Assembly (NCBI GenBank): GCA_034190875.2 | Contig: CM067354.1 | Location: 44,459,805 to 44,523,804, forward strand | Source of the DNA: Urechis unicinctus | Lineage: Eukaryota > Annelida > Polychaeta > Xenopneusta > Urechidae | Direction: 5' to 3' | Length of the DNA: 64,000 nucleotides | Shown: positions 45,086 through 57,515 of the stretch, piece after piece | Numbering within the stretch: position 1 is the first letter of the stretch | Layout: each line of letters starts with the position of its first letter | Translations under genes and position numbers: made by a program | Notes under the pieces: generated by a model | What the model was told of the DNA's origin: nothing | Database searches by the model: none | What the model saw: only the letters and a program-made list of their open reading frames with translations

Positions 45086-46703
45086 TAGTCAAGGTCCCCT
45101 AGCCTGATGGCTGCGGACGCTGTTTATATGTTACTGATGTTCAATAGTCTCGCCTTCAGGTCTAGTGGACCATAATATATTGAACTGGACGGGCATCCCA
45201 GATTTGGGATGCTCCAGTCACAAGCCGTGTCTCTCGGTCACTCTCGGGTACCTTTGAGTCGTTGTCTCTCATTGGTCAGTTCTACAATTTCCGAAGTACT
45301 TGTCCAACCGGCCGAGTGATTTTTATGAGCCGGGCACACATTCTACAACACTCCGATTTGTTGTTTCACGCTGAGTGGCACCGTTAATCACACATTCGGC
45401 GAGAGAAGCAGACACACAACTGGTTCTTTTTAACTTACTATCACGTAAACATACTATCGTTCAGCTAAGCGATTAAAGCGCTTGTTGTGGTGCCAATTTG
45501 AACTTTTGAGACGCCCCATAATTCCAGAACACATTCAATGTGTTCTCATTTGTAGCTGTCTCCATTTGACGTTCAATGATTAGCACCCATGGTTGTAAAA
45601 CTGATCTTTATTCAGACCGTCAACTGGTATAGAACACAGATGACAAAGATACATTATAACATAGGTTGTCAAAAAACTGCTTTCAATACAAATTACACCA
45701 TATCTCTATCTTGTCTAATTAAACAAACAACATAATTGATACATAAGACAATGGCTTTACCGACTTTTGGCGGTCGACATCAAATGGACAGGTTCATGTA
45801 CATCAGTCTACATAACATGAAAATACCAATTAAACTATGATAAAAACAATATGATAAAACTCAGTAATTCATAACTCAAAAATGCAATGGCGCGAAAACA
45901 TGACACTTATCGCTCATCATTTATCGAACATAACTCAATGACTAAAGGCATTTAAGAATTGTAAATAAAGCGACAGACAGGTATAACATAAGCACACAAC
46001 ATATACAATTATTTGATAGATACCTTTGTTTTCATATGCATATCTTCAATATTATTCTTCGTTAATGTCGACAACTGCTGCGTTCGCTTGTGTTTGTTTA
46101 TGTTTCACCGAAATATAGTTCAATTTCACTGTATTAATACATCAAACATGGGAATCTTAATCATGACAAATAACATCTTGTAATTGACGATTTAACACCA
46201 AATAGAATGTATGATAACTAAACTATGCCTCACATTAAAAAGGAACAATTAAAAACATAACCAGAATGCCTGGGACTACTTTAAGCGTAACGTTACAAAG
46301 GTGGTAAAACATCGCTGTCACAGTTGAACGGAAGATACCGAAGTATCGTACCCGAAGCGCCCTCGCTTAACCCGCCAATCGACTTTCGCGCGCTTGTGGC
46401 TAGAGCAAAATCATGCAACAAGAGGGGCAAACTGACTGGTGCTACGGCACTCACATCATTAGCAGCAGACCGCTACAATGTCCAGACGTCACATAGAACC
46501 GAGGGTGCGTATCACAAGCCAGTTCCATGAGCCAGACACGTGCAATTAAGGTCAATCCGGGTCACATCCTTTGCTATGATTGGTCACGAAGATTAACGAA
46601 CGTGTCTAATGAATATTCGGACGCGCCACTTTTAGTGCTGGTCGTGTCGTAGACTCTAGGGCGAGAAGCGTAGCGGAACCCCTGGAGTCTGGGACGCAGA
46701 CTA
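45086..46703 (+). mobile_element. 9-bp-TSD DNA transposon family, copy C (1618 bp with nested insert)
   Basis: Starts TAGTCAAGGTCCCC and ends ACGCAGACTA, flanked by GGGTTGCAG on both sides (45077-45085, 46704-46712). The left duplication is part of the 33 bp minisatellite unit, so it inserted into that array. Compared with copy A it lacks about 270 bp near the left third and carries an extra ~905 bp (45551-46455). Confidence 0.87.
45551..46455. mobile_element. Probable solo LTR (905 bp) nested in copy C
   Basis: The insert begins TGTAGCTGTCTCC and ends GGCACTCACA, so it has TG..CA ends, and it is flanked by TCATT at 45546-45550 and 46456-46460. The other copies read through this point without it. 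AT-rich and non-coding; no second LTR or internal region is present. Confidence 0.7.
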
Positions 46704-46712
46704 GGGTTGCAG

Positions 46713-48318
46713 CCTGAACGGTTAGCAGTTTGTTGCCATGCCGTACCACCTGTCTATCAATCAGTATGCCTTTCACTCGGTTTGTCTGACTGTCAATCAG
46801 TCAGCGTTTTAATCAGTCTCTCTGTCAGCAGCAACATCTGCTCCTTCGTCGCTTGCTTGCAGTCTATACATGTAGATATTATGAGGATTGGGCAATTGTT
46901 ATTGTGGTGTTTGGAATGTAAGTTGTTGCTAGCCACAATATAATATTAAAGCATATTCTTTCAGGCAGTGTTGTTTATAAACTGCCTATGAGAAATATTG
47001 CCCAAGGCGGCTGCCCGGGAAGGCTTAGCCTTTGACCCCACGCGCTCCAACCAGGCCTAATCAATTGCGGCTGCTGTACAAACCTCGTAGGCTGTCTTCA
47101 TGCGAACCGGCCTGTCTGGATAACAGCTTGAGCACGGGCACGTTCGACAGGCGCGCGACATGCTGCTCATACATTCATCGCTGCCGTGGATTCTACTGCT
47201 GCTGCTGCTGCTGCTGCTGTTTCAAAGGGTGCAGGTGGTGTAGCGGGCGACCTGGCCAGGGCGTCTCTCTCAGAAGCGGACGCTAAAGAATCCGGCGACC
47301 ATTCAGTTAACCAACAGAAGGAATTGAATAACACCACAATGCCTGTCTATATTGCTTGCATCACAGCATCGATTGCTAGGCTAACTTGGCGCCGTGGAAA
47401 TGAGCAAGAACTGACCATACGAGTGAGGCAGCATGTTGTCATCGCCTGGACCGTCCATCTTCCCGCTGGCACCCGATCAATGTCTGCTTACAGGGCCCCA
47501 CCATGTAACCCACCAGCCTACATAGTACACCAATCTATCATTTCCGTCATAATCCCAGCTAATCTTATGCATTTGTTTCCACTTCCGGGGCCATGACGCC
47601 TGGATTTGTTGGTTTATTATCTCAATATCCGGATCCAATTGTTGCACCTGAGTCAATCTCGGAGGTCAATCTGGGTGGTATAATATTTGCCGTGGTCATT
47701 TCATTATGATTCTTGACGGTTGATGATTTCTTCCCCTGAACGGTCTATTGACATATCCTAAATGAACAATACTGAACGTAAATATAAGTTGGTATATTCA
47801 TTTTTACTGACCCACACTTGCGGCTTGAAAAGAAAGTGGTGCTTGTGATGATGGGAAAGGGACGAGAAGGATGTGGGCTGTAAATGGTTTGAGGGCAGTA
47901 GATAACAAAGGTTAGGTGAGACGGTCAGACGGAATGCGGCAATATGATCGAGATAGGAGCTGTAAATCATTGTCCTGAATTAAATGGTGATAATAAAGCT
48001 AAGTATTGTCCAGTTTGTTCCCATATCAAATCAGCATATTAGATAGTAGCTATGTATGATATTGGGCCTATATATAATACAGACTTATAGCTGTAGAGCT
48101 GGGCATTGTTGCGTATCAAATGTGTAAGTTGCACGCCTGGACGAAATTCCAATTGACAAACTATGAATGGCTATGAATGAGAGAATTAACGTAGGATATG
48201 AACTATGAATGGGAGAGAGCAAGAGAACAAGAGAGAGACAGTGATAGAGAGAGAGATAAAGAGAGAATGAGTGAGAGAGACACACACACACACAGAGTGT
48301 GTGTGGTGATTGATGGTT
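46713..48318. other. Stretch without a recognised gene; CTG run and relative of the 610 bp repeat
   Basis: A (CTG)9 run lies at about 47192-47220. 47996-48160 is a diverged relative of part of the 610 bp unit that follows (TATTGTCCAGTTT and GGCATTGTT..TATCAAATGTGTAAG shared). 48210-48300 is GA-rich, then CA-rich. A 136-codon plus frame (47186-47596) has no recognised motif beyond an alanine run. Confidence 0.5.
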
Positions 48319-49538
48319 GATTTGGACGGGAAATTGGAGATGGAATTGATTAGACAGGTTGACTGAACTAAGTTAAGACGGAAGGACGACTGGATGGGTT
48401 GTGGAGTAAGATATCAAACTGATGGAGGTAAGGTGGGTAGGACAGACGGGCAGATGGAGAGACAGAGTGCAGCAATAAGATCGTTTGGTCAACACCGGAG
48501 CTGGAAATTAGTTGCTAAAATGCGAATTATTGTCCAGTTTTGTGATATTCCCTGTAAATTGGGCCGATATATAACCGGCTTCTTGCTGCTGAGCTTGGCA
48601 TTGTTAGGTATCAAATGTGTAAGTTGCATGCGAGGACGAAATTCCAATGGGCAGTTCAAACGAAAGCCATATTGAGCATTGTCTATGCTGGTGTGCTTGC
48701 TTGAAGTTGGTTTATTCCGGCTACCAAGACCATGGTGTGTTGAGCGGGTCAGTTGAACCAAGGACCCGCAACAAGCCAATGTTTATGGGCTACTGAGTAC
48801 TTTATTTCCGTGACTGACAGCGTGATCCAGATCAGCTGAAATGCCTTGCAAGGCGCTGATGGCTAAGCTAATAAAAAATAATGTAATTAGGACATTTGCC
48901 GACAGGCTACTACTTATAATTATGTTATGATTTGGACGGGAAATTGGAGATGGAATTGATTAGACAGGTTGACTGAACTAAGTTAAGACGGAAGGACGAC
49001 TGGATGGGTTGTGGAGTAAGATATCAAACTGATGGAGGTAAGGTGGGTAGGACAGACGGGCAGATGGAGAGACAGAGTGCAGCAATAAGATCGTTTGGTC
49101 AACACCGGAGCTGGAAATTAGTTGCTAAAATGCGAATTATTGTCCAGTTTTGTGATATTCCCTGTAAATTGGGCCGATATATAACCGACTTCTTGCTGCT
49201 GAGCTTGGCATTGTTAGGTATCAAATGTGTAAGTTGCATGCGAGGACGAAATTCCAATGGGCAGTTCAAACGAAAGCCATATTGAGCATTGTCTATGCTG
49301 GTGTGCTTGCTTGAAGTTGGTTTATTCCGGCTACCAAGACAATGGTGTGTTGAGCGGGTCAGTTGAACCAAGGACCTGCAACAAGCCAATGTTTATGGGC
49401 TACTGAGTACTTTATTTCCGTGACTGACAGCGTGATCCAGATCAGCTGAAATGCCTTGCAAGGCGCTGATGGCAAAGCTAATAAAAAATAATGTAATTAG
49501 GACATTTGCCGACAGGCTACTACTTATAATTATGTTAT
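48319..49538. repeat. Tandem duplication of a 610 bp unit
   Basis: 48319-48928 and 48929-49538 are about 99% identical (a few single-base changes, for example ACCGGC/ACCGAC and CATGG/AATGG). The duplication is head to tail and recent. A 93-codon plus frame and a 96-codon minus frame repeat in each unit but have no recognised domain. Confidence 0.95.
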
Positions 49539-50024
49539 CGCACGGTCATATGGTTCACCGTAAATGACGTTATCGAGAATGTTGCATCTTCTCATTAATC
49601 CTGCCTGTTTCGATGTTTACGATGACGCACGAGGATTCGCGCCTACCGGTACTGACAGTCATTATATAAACGAACCCTGCACTGGTAGTCGTCTTCAGGT
49701 TATCGACGAGCTTAGAACATCCATCTCAAGTTAGGGCTTGATGAAACTGTCGACCTTTAAGCGCACCACTGTGCATCCTGACAGAAGCAGCTTAGATTCA
49801 CAGCAAGGGTTAACCAGACGGGTTTTGGTGGAAATGAAGCACGTCCGTGATTGGTCAGCGAAGGTCTTCGCAACTGATGCAAAACCGCTTCGATTTGATG
49901 ACTACACACTTGACCATTGTAAAAGGGGTTATCTGTCTGGATGCGACAATACACCAAGCCAATGGCTAGGTGTAAACTCTAATTAAATGTTTTGATTTTA
50001 AGGGGAAACTCTCCATCTCCTTAC
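49539..50024. promoter_or_regulatory. Possible TATA-type core promoter upstream of the receptor gene
   Basis: TCATTATATAAACG at about 49661-49674 is a good TATA match, 950 bp upstream of the first visible receptor exon and on its strand. No signal-peptide exon is recognised after it, so the link to the receptor is a guess. Confidence 0.2.
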
Positions 50025-50335
50025 TGTTAAATTATACATCTCACAGTTACGGCTTAGTGCCAGCTGCCATCTCACAGTTACTAATTACTGCTAACCGACA
50101 TCTCACAGTTACTGCTTACAACCGACATCTCATATTTACTGCCTATTGACAAACGACATCTCACAGTTATTGCTTACTGCCAACCGACATCTCACATTTA
50201 CTGCTTACTGCCAACCAACATCTCATATTTACTGCTTACTGCCAACTGACATTTCACAGTTACTGCTTACTGCCAACCGACATCTCACATTTACTGCGTG
50301 CTGCCAACTGACATCTCACAGTTATGGCTTTCTTA
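50025..50335. repeat. Minisatellite, 31 bp unit
   Basis: About nine units of ACATCTCACAGTTACTGCTT plus ACTGCCAACCG. The open 80-codon plus frame through it is an artefact. Confidence 0.9.
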
Positions 50336-50628
50336 ATCCTGTAGGAAAACGTCTTTGTATTGCTCACCCGCCTCAGTTTTCACTATAGGACCCATCCCAA
50401 CTCAGTTTTCTCTATCAGACCCAGAGCCTCTTGGGTTTTCTCATAAACTGTCGTTGTCGTTCCTGCCTTTGCGTTCCTAACATCTCCACCCCTCCTTTTA
50501 TTCCCCTTCTAGTATAAAATGGCTGACGTCAATTTGTAAAGCTGGGAATTTTCATTACACCTCCACGAACAATGCTCACATTGGCCGATTTTCACACTCG
50601 AATGATTCTATCTTCCTTTGTGTAACAG

Positions 50629-50771
50629 GGCTTGGTAGCGAGGACGAGGTGCGCCTGGTCGATTACTTATTTAAGCGGCAAGGATACAACCCGTTGATAC
50701 GGCCTGTCAAGAACTTGACGGAGAAGGTGGACGTGGGGTTCGGATTGGCCATGGTGCAGCTGATCAATGTG
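50629..50771 (+). CDS. nAChR subunit, exon 2
   Basis: Flanked by an acceptor (TGTGTAACAG) and a donor (GTGAGT). The phase leaves two bases (GG) to complete a codon from an unseen exon 1. It encodes LGSEDEVRLVDYLFKRQGYN, PLIRPVKNLTEKVDVGFGL and AMVQLINV, the N-terminal helix and first beta strands of a pentameric ligand-gated channel. The 143 bp exon is single copy here. The signal-peptide exon was not found upstream. Confidence 0.93.
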
Positions 50772-51569
50772 GTGAGTATTACGGAGGGCTTCAATTATCG
50801 GGGTAGGCGTTTGTGTTTCTGGCGATTCTGTTCAATTGTCTGTCGAATTCTAGTTTGATCAGGCTATGTACTCGATTAAAGCAACCTGTTCCAGATGAAT
50901 ATAAATTGGTTCTGGGCTATGATTAAACATACTGGTTTGATGTTGCTTTTATATGGTTTAATGACATTGGGAAGTTCCTCGCCACATTTATAGAAAGCGG
51001 TTGGAGGGATACACAATACCTTTACATCACGTGTTATGATATTGGAGGATGATGACTGGCCTATGTGGCTTTGTCTGGCAAGTAACTCACACATTGTGTT
51101 CCCGACGAGAAGTCAGATCATCACATCAATTCTCATCACATTGATTTAGGATGCGTTCACAAAAGATTAGTTCTCTAATTGGATGCCAAACTTATGGATT
51201 AGCATCTGTAATTGTGACTTTGTCAAAGATGTGTTTTATCACCATTTACTTATCAGTTATACGTTATACTGAAATGCTATTGCCGTTGAATAAGTAAATG
51301 ACAGGGCTTCATTGCGATCGATGAAGCATCTCAGAACATATTTGAAATCGTTTATTTTGCACTGTTCCGATGTTCAATAGTGATCATATATACAAGGTCG
51401 CTGTGGATAATATTTTTGCAAAGCTCATGGCAGGCCGATGATCAAGGCAGTCATTTTGTTGGAGATCCACCTGACGCTATGCCATGACATGAATGGTTTC
51501 GAAATGAACACATATCGATAGACTCATTCGTCTTAGCTGTGCCTTGTTGAATTTCTTTGGTGTGATCAG

Positions 51570-51614
51570 GATGAAAAGAACCAGATCATGAAGTCTAACG
51601 TTTGGCTGCGCATG
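51570..51614 (+). CDS. nAChR subunit, exon 3 (45 bp)
   Basis: Encodes DEKNQIMKSNVWLRM between TGATCAG and GTGAGT. A 45 bp third exon ending in NVWLR is a conserved feature of nAChR genes. The tryptophan belongs to the loop D region of the complementary binding face. Phase 0 at both ends. Not duplicated. Confidence 0.93.
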
Positions 51615-52839
51615 GTGAGTGACCAAGTGATTCCAGCAGTAATTGATGAGCTTACACGTTTGGAGCTCAAGTATTCATTTGTCTATTGGTAAAGTAAGGG
51701 CTGTCGGTTTTGTTTACTTCTACCTCCGGATGAACGGTAGATCTTTGGTGTACCGTGTACCGTGCAAATGTATTGCATAGTAACTACGGTATATATGATT
51801 AACAATATTATACATTGTACATATCTTGACATCTTAACTGTATGTATCTACTTCTTCATTGACATAGACAAATGACAATAACTAACAGATAACTTGTAAT
51901 GGTTCATGTTGCATGTGCTAGTCGGCCACCTTGGTACTGCCTGCTTCTAGGTTATGACGTAAAAGCATGAAGTCTGACATCCCACGAGCACCTTTAAATA
52001 GTTTGTTAGTACCTTTTAGACACAAGATGAAAGCAAAGGTAGTCATATTTATAGCCTGCACTGGCGTTGTGACCCCACTTTTAATATCCTATTCGTGTAT
52101 AGCACCAGGCACAACTTCACCTGTCATAGTGTTTAGAAACATCGTTCGCTTTCTCATATTGTGTGTTCACGCTTTTGGCATGCATGTTTTACTATAATAG
52201 TAATCTCAATTCTTGTTGGCATGACAGTTTACTTGGTAAGTAACCGATGTCTTCCATTATTCACATGTTAACAGCAGTCAGTGGTGCTTCAAGATCTATT
52301 TCCGTTGATTGATTGCTCGGCAACTCGCACACCATTGTCATGACCTTCCGATCTTCCTATATTCTGGTCTCCGATTCCTAATCCGTTCATGGCTCTCAGA
52401 TGGTCCCATATGTGTTTACTCAGTGGTTTTAACGCACTTGTTCGAATACAATGAAAAAACAAAGAATAGGCAAACGATGTGAATGACGAGGTCATATAGA
52501 TATTTGATTTCACTTGTATGTGGTACTGTAGTCGTGTTGAGCATGGTTTCATTTGACCCTTGGTTTTTGTGGTAGTGCTTGCTTGTCTTGTTTGAAGCGT
52601 TGCGTTAGTGCCCCGCGTGTAGAACGTCACACGTTCAAAGCAGCCATCTCTGCATGTCCATTAGAAAAAAAACACCCTGTGACCAAAGCCCCTTGACGCG
52701 AGGAACTTTCACTTGGACCTATTCTACAAGCTAAACCCACATGCACTTTCATCTTACCAGGACTGCTTAGGCATGTCCAGGGGATCTTCCGTAAACCTCC
52801 CTAACCGACGTAATGCAATTGGTGTGTTGTTCGAATAAG

Positions 52840-52949
52840 ATCTGGAAAGACTTTCAACTCAAGTGGAATGAACATGAATTTGGTGGGATTGGCGTACTTC
52901 GAATATCACCAAATGAGGTGTGGACGCCTGATATTGTCCTGTTTAACAA
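52840..52949 (+). CDS. nAChR subunit, exon 4, first copy
   Basis: 110 bp, the classic size, encoding IWKDFQLKWNEHEFGGIGV, LRISPNEVWTPDIVLFN. WTPDIVLFN is the loop A signature. Acceptor GAATAAG and donor GTAAGT. It ends after two bases of a codon (AA), completed by T of the next exon to give Asn. Confidence 0.93.
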
Positions 52950-53675
52950 GTAAGTAGACCCGCCGGCAGGCCTTCACCCATTTCCTGCCCCTAAACGCTA
53001 TATCAAGGGTGTTTGGCAATATTATCACTGGCCTGCTTGTACATATGCCCAATAGTATATATCGGTTATGTACCCAGCATCAAAGCGAGATATGGTCGCC
53101 CAATTGGTCATACCTAACGTCAACTTACTAATCCCACTCCAATGGGCTTGACTAAAAAAGCCTGTTTGTTCTAAAAGTTAACCTGCACACAACGTGTTGT
53201 ACTAATATGCCAAATAAAACACTTATTGCGACGTTTACCAAGTATAAGCACACAAGAAGTTACCAGTTATGGCTGGTTACAATCAGTTGTGCTGTGAAAT
53301 ACAGTTGATAAGTTCGGCATAGGTATGGGTAATTACATGGGTTTTGAAATACTGCGATCTCTTTCATTTGTCATAAAACAGGAGTTCATGCCAAATGAGG
53401 CAGCTTTGCTATTCCTGGAGTAAGAATAATTGCATTTGAAGATTTGTTACCTAAGCTTTGTCGATCGTTTGCATACCTACAATTCGCAATGTATCAATGT
53501 TATACAGAAAACGGTAAGTGGAATGGGGATTGTGTGTTGGTACTTAAAATCAACCTTATTGTGACTGTAAAGCATGGTTCTTTTATCAATTGTTAATCTA
53601 TTTTTGAAATTAAATAATTATTTCAATGATATTCATCTCTATTGAACTCATATATATGGTAATGTTTGTTCACAG

Positions 53676-54743
53676 TGCTGACGGCAAATATGAAGTGTCT
53701 TACAAGCCTAACGTGGTAATCTATAGCAATGGAGAAGTTCTCTGGATCCCGCCTGCCATTTACAAGTCATCTTGTACCATCGATGTCGAGTTCTTTCCAT
53801 TTGATAAGCAAAAATGTGAAATGAAATTTGGCTCGTGGACATTTAATGGTGATCAGGTTTCACTCTCATTTTACGAAAATAAAGAACATGTGGATCTGAA
53901 TGACTATGTGGACTCGGGAACTTGGGATATTTACCGCTGTCCAGGTGAGCAGTATGTCTACCCGCAGATGGATGATGATAACAAAGAAGTCAACAAGACA
54001 GAAATCATTTTCACTTTGTATATCAAGCGCAAGACGCTTTTTTATACAGTGAATCTGATTATCCCATGCGTGCTCATCTCTTTCCTCAGCAGCGTTTGTG
54101 TCTTTTACTTGCCAGCCGATGCTGGAGAGAAAATGACCATGTGTATCTCCATTCTGCTAGCCTTGGTTGTGTTTCTGCTTCTGGTCTCCAAGATCCTACC
54201 TCCCACATCAATTACCATCCCACTCATCGCAAAATACTTATTGTTCACATTTATCATGAACATATTCACCATTCTTATCACTGTCATCATCATCAACTGG
54301 AACTTTCGCACTCCACGGACCCATCGTATGTCAAAGTGGGTGCGCATTGTATTTTTGAACTACTTGCCTCGAATTCTATTTATGAAAAGACCAAATCACA
54401 ATGACCGATGGGCAGCTAAGACGTACAGTCGTGTGGGGGTTGTCCGCCAAGCAGCAATTCAGGCACAACGCCGAGTAGCGGTCGTGGTGCTCAGTATACT
54501 CCTGTCAACTCGTGCTCAGCCGATCTACTTGAACTCTCCGAGATGCACCACCCGAACTGTCGTATGGACACAAGTGGCTCGGGGGCACATTTGCGACCAG
54601 GAATTGGCGGGCTGCACGTTGGGTCGGACACTGTGGGAGGGGGCAGTGGACAGGGCTTCCAAGTGACACCAGAGACCCACAAGGCTATAGAAGCTGTGCG
54701 ATTCATTGCAGCGCATCTCAAGAACGAAGACGATTATGCTGAG
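53676..54743 (+). pseudogene. nAChR subunit, exon 5, first copy, frameshifted
   Basis: Starts after the acceptor TTGTTCACAG (the ATG at 53626 is intronic). It encodes ADGKYEVSYKPNV, the Cys-loop (C, 13 residues, C: SSCTIDVEFFPFDKQKCE), GSWTFNGD (loop B region), a loop C without vicinal cysteines (IYRCPGEQ), then M1, M2 (GEKMTMCISILLALVVFLLL) and M3. Two differences from the second copy matter: an extra AGC (about 54088-54093) adds a residue in M1, and GGGGG at 54435-54439 replaces GGG, shifting the frame so that a stop falls at 54666, before the MA helix and M4. If real, this copy yields a truncated subunit. Read error in G and CAG runs is the alternative. Confidence 0.88.
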
Positions 54744-55613
54744 GTAAGTGAGTATGTTTGTTCATGGATATCCAGCGATGAAGACCGCATAGTCGCGCAT
54801 TCGCAGTAAACAGCCTGATCCAACTATCTCATCTTTTATTGTTATTTTATGGCAGAACATATTACGTTAATAATTGAGTAGTATAGCTGGTGCTTTTCTA
54901 CCTACAATCCGTTGCTCTATATTGTAATGACAGTTGTTCAGACGTTTGATATCCCAGCCGAAACGTTATAATCAATATAACACCAGTTGTCTGGTTTTAT
55001 AATGCGCATCTGCGTTTGGTGATTTTGCATTCATGTAGCATGGTTATATTTGGTCATTTGAACAATACAGGGGTTTGTTGTATCAGTCATTTTTACACAG
55101 TCCTCCTTGAAACACTGCTTGTATTGGAGGTGTTATGTATTGTTTATAAGATGCATAGCAAGACGCCAAAATACTTTCAAAGAAACATTTGACTGATTGA
55201 TTCAAAGCGAGTTTCCTTTGTATAATTGGCTATGATGGATGGTGGGTGCTACGAAATAGTTAAGTTGATTCGAGGTTTTCTCGATGATAATGGTGAATGA
55301 GAACAGGCCATTATGACTGTTGGTTGAGAAGTTGCGTTTCACTACTTCAAGGATGAGTTGAGATTTGCCGACCACCCTTGTAACTATCGCACTGCCTTTT
55401 GATGCTGCCATAAGTACACAGCTGTTTGAGGGTACTCCATTAATGTTCTCATATCAATATTTATTCATGAGATATATAGATTCCATTTTGGTTGTTGGAA
55501 TATCAAGAGTGCTGCTGAAAACGAAGAATGACGATTTATCATATTTAAGTTTACTATGTGTTTGCACTAATAATTGTTTGATGTGTTTCTCAAACACTGT
55601 GATTGATCGTCAG

Positions 55614-55769
55614 ATATTGGAAGATTGGCGCTATATCGCAATGGTGATTGACCGACTTCTTCTCTACATCTTCCTGGCTGTAACTATTGGAGGCACAATT
55701 GGCATTCTGATGAGCAGGCCTGAAATATTCCAGGCGTCTGACAAGGATGCCCAATCCTGTGGTGGCTGA
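55614..55769 (+). CDS. nAChR subunit, last exon, first copy (M4)
   Basis: Acceptor ATCGTCAG. Encodes ILEDWRYIAMVIDRLLLYIF, LAVTIGGTIGILMSRPEIF and ASDKDAQSCGG, then TGA: the start of the post-MA segment and the fourth membrane helix with a short extracellular tail. Phase 0, matching DDYAE at the end of exon 5. Not reached in frame from the first-copy exon 5. Confidence 0.9.
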   Translation: MLEDWRYIAMVIDRLLLYIFLAVTIGGTIGILMSRPEIFQASDKDAQSCGG

Positions 55770-56208
55770 TAATACTCGACACCAAAGAATTTACACTTTG
55801 TTAGAGTTGGAAGTTTTATTCTACTGATGCGATGCGCAATGCCTTGTTTATTCGTGATGACTATCAATGTGCATTAAAATGTAGAAAGGTTTGGATGCAT
55901 ATGTGTGAAAGCTTGTTGGCATTGGCGTTGGTTTTAAATTGATGGTTCCCTTGTGATTTACTGCTGGAATGTTTAGGTTGCTGGCAGGAACTACACTAAT
56001 TTACAAAAACAAAGTGCCCGTGGTTCTCGAATCGCACAGTGTGGTAAATCTACAACCGAGATTGTTCCACGATATTGAGTGAAGGACAAATATAAATTGG
56101 GATAATTACTTTGCTCACTAATGAAGACTTGCCCGTAAGATAATATTTCTGTTTGATATTTAGGACACAGAATAATACGTCCTACAATCGTCTTTCTTCT
56201 CATTTGCA

Positions 56209-56521
56209 ATAATCCTTTTAGCACATTGTTGAATGTAGATTATTTAGGATCCGACAGCAATCACATGTTATTGTTTGAATTGAACCGTTGAGTGGATTCA
56301 GTTTGTTTTGATATGTTGCTTGCCTGTATCAATAGCCAAAACTGACTTGTATTTTGATCATATCGAACCAAATTTATATCAAATATATAATAAACTTTCA
56401 TTTTATTTGAGTGTTTGTCTTATTACAGGACGTATAGGAGGTTTACAAAAACAGTATGCTCGTCTTATTGGTATGATTAAAGTTTCTATAATTTAGAAAA
56501 TATTTAGTTATGTTGCTTGCA
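56209..56521. other. Spacer between the duplicated blocks
   Basis: AT-rich, no gene. This is the single-copy continuation of the 3' flank of the first receptor block. Confidence 0.5.
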
Positions 56522-56996
56522 TAGTCTGCCTCCCAGACTCCAGGGATTCCGCTACGCTTCTCGCCCTAGAGTCTACGACAGGACAAGATCTAAAAGTGGC
56601 GCGTCCGAATATTCATTAGACACGTTCGTTAATCTTCGTGACCAATCAACGCAAAGGTTGTGACCCGGATTGACCTTAATTGCACGTGTCTGGCTCATGG
56701 AACTGGCTTATGATACGCACCCTCGGTTCTATGTGACGTCATGGACAATGTAGTGGTCTGCGTCCAATGAGAACACATTGAATGTCTTCTGGAATTATGG
56801 GGCGTCTCAAAAGTTCAAATTGGCACCACAACAAGCGCTTTAATCGCTTAGCTGCACGATAGTATGTTTACGTGATAGTAAGTTAAAAAGAACCAGTTGT
56901 GTGTTTACTTCTCTCGCCGAATGTGTGATTAACGGTGCCACTCAGCGTGAAACAACAAATCGGAGTGTTGTAGAATGTGTGCCCGGCACATAAAAA
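56522..56996 (-). mobile_element. 9-bp-TSD DNA transposon family, copy E, truncated
   Basis: Starts TAGTCTGCCTCCCAGACTCC and follows copy C closely in reverse orientation. It stops after CATAAAAATCA, about 475 bp in, just 24 bp before the second receptor block. The second terminus is missing. Confidence 0.8.
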
Positions 56997-57405
56997 TCAG
57001 ACATTTAGCATTGCACTAAACAATGAAAACAAAGAATAGGCAAACGATGTGAATGACGAGGTCATATAGATATTTGATTTCACTTGTATGTGGTACTGTA
57101 GTCGTGTTGAGCATGGTTTCATTTGACCCTTGGTTTTTGTGGTAGTGCTTGTCTTGTTTGAAGCGTTGCGTTAGTGCCCCGCGTGTAGAACGTCACACGT
57201 TCAAGGCAGCCATCTCTGCATGTCCATTAGAAAAAAAACACCCTGTGACCAAAGCCCCTTGACGCGAGGAACTTTCACTTGGACCTATTCTACAAGCTAA
57301 ACCCACATGCACTTTCATCTTACCAGGACTGCTTAGGCATGTCCAGGGGATCTTCCGTAAACCTCCCTAACCGACGTCATGCAATTGGTGTGTTGTTCGA
57401 ATAAG

Positions 57406-57515
57406 ATCTGGAAAGACTTTCAACTCAAGTGGAATGAACATGAATTTGGTGGGATTGGCGTACTTCGAATATCACCAAATGAGGTGTGGACGCCTGATAT
57501 TGTCCTGTTTAACAA
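57406..57515 (+). CDS. nAChR subunit, exon 4, second copy
   Basis: Identical in coding content and splice sites to 52840-52949. No exon 2 or 3 lies between the two receptor copies, so this exon could only be used by splicing from exon 3 at 51614 past the first copy. Confidence 0.9.

Larger units (their letters stand above)
52448..56208 (+). repeat. Segmental duplication, first block (3.76 kb)
   Basis: Near-identical (about 99%) to 57020-60770, starting ACAATGAAAA and ending TTCTCATTTGCA. It includes receptor exons 4, 5 and 6, their introns, and about 440 bp of 3' flank. Confidence 0.95.

Noticed and set aside
53626..53675. ATG at 53626 as the start of the receptor protein
   Set aside because: The acceptor TTGTTCACAG and the phase from exon 4 place the exon start at 53676; the ATG is intronic. 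The same holds for 58195 in the second copy.
54066..54404. Alternative plus and minus frames repeated in both receptor blocks
   Set aside because: They are out-of-frame shadows of the receptor exon.
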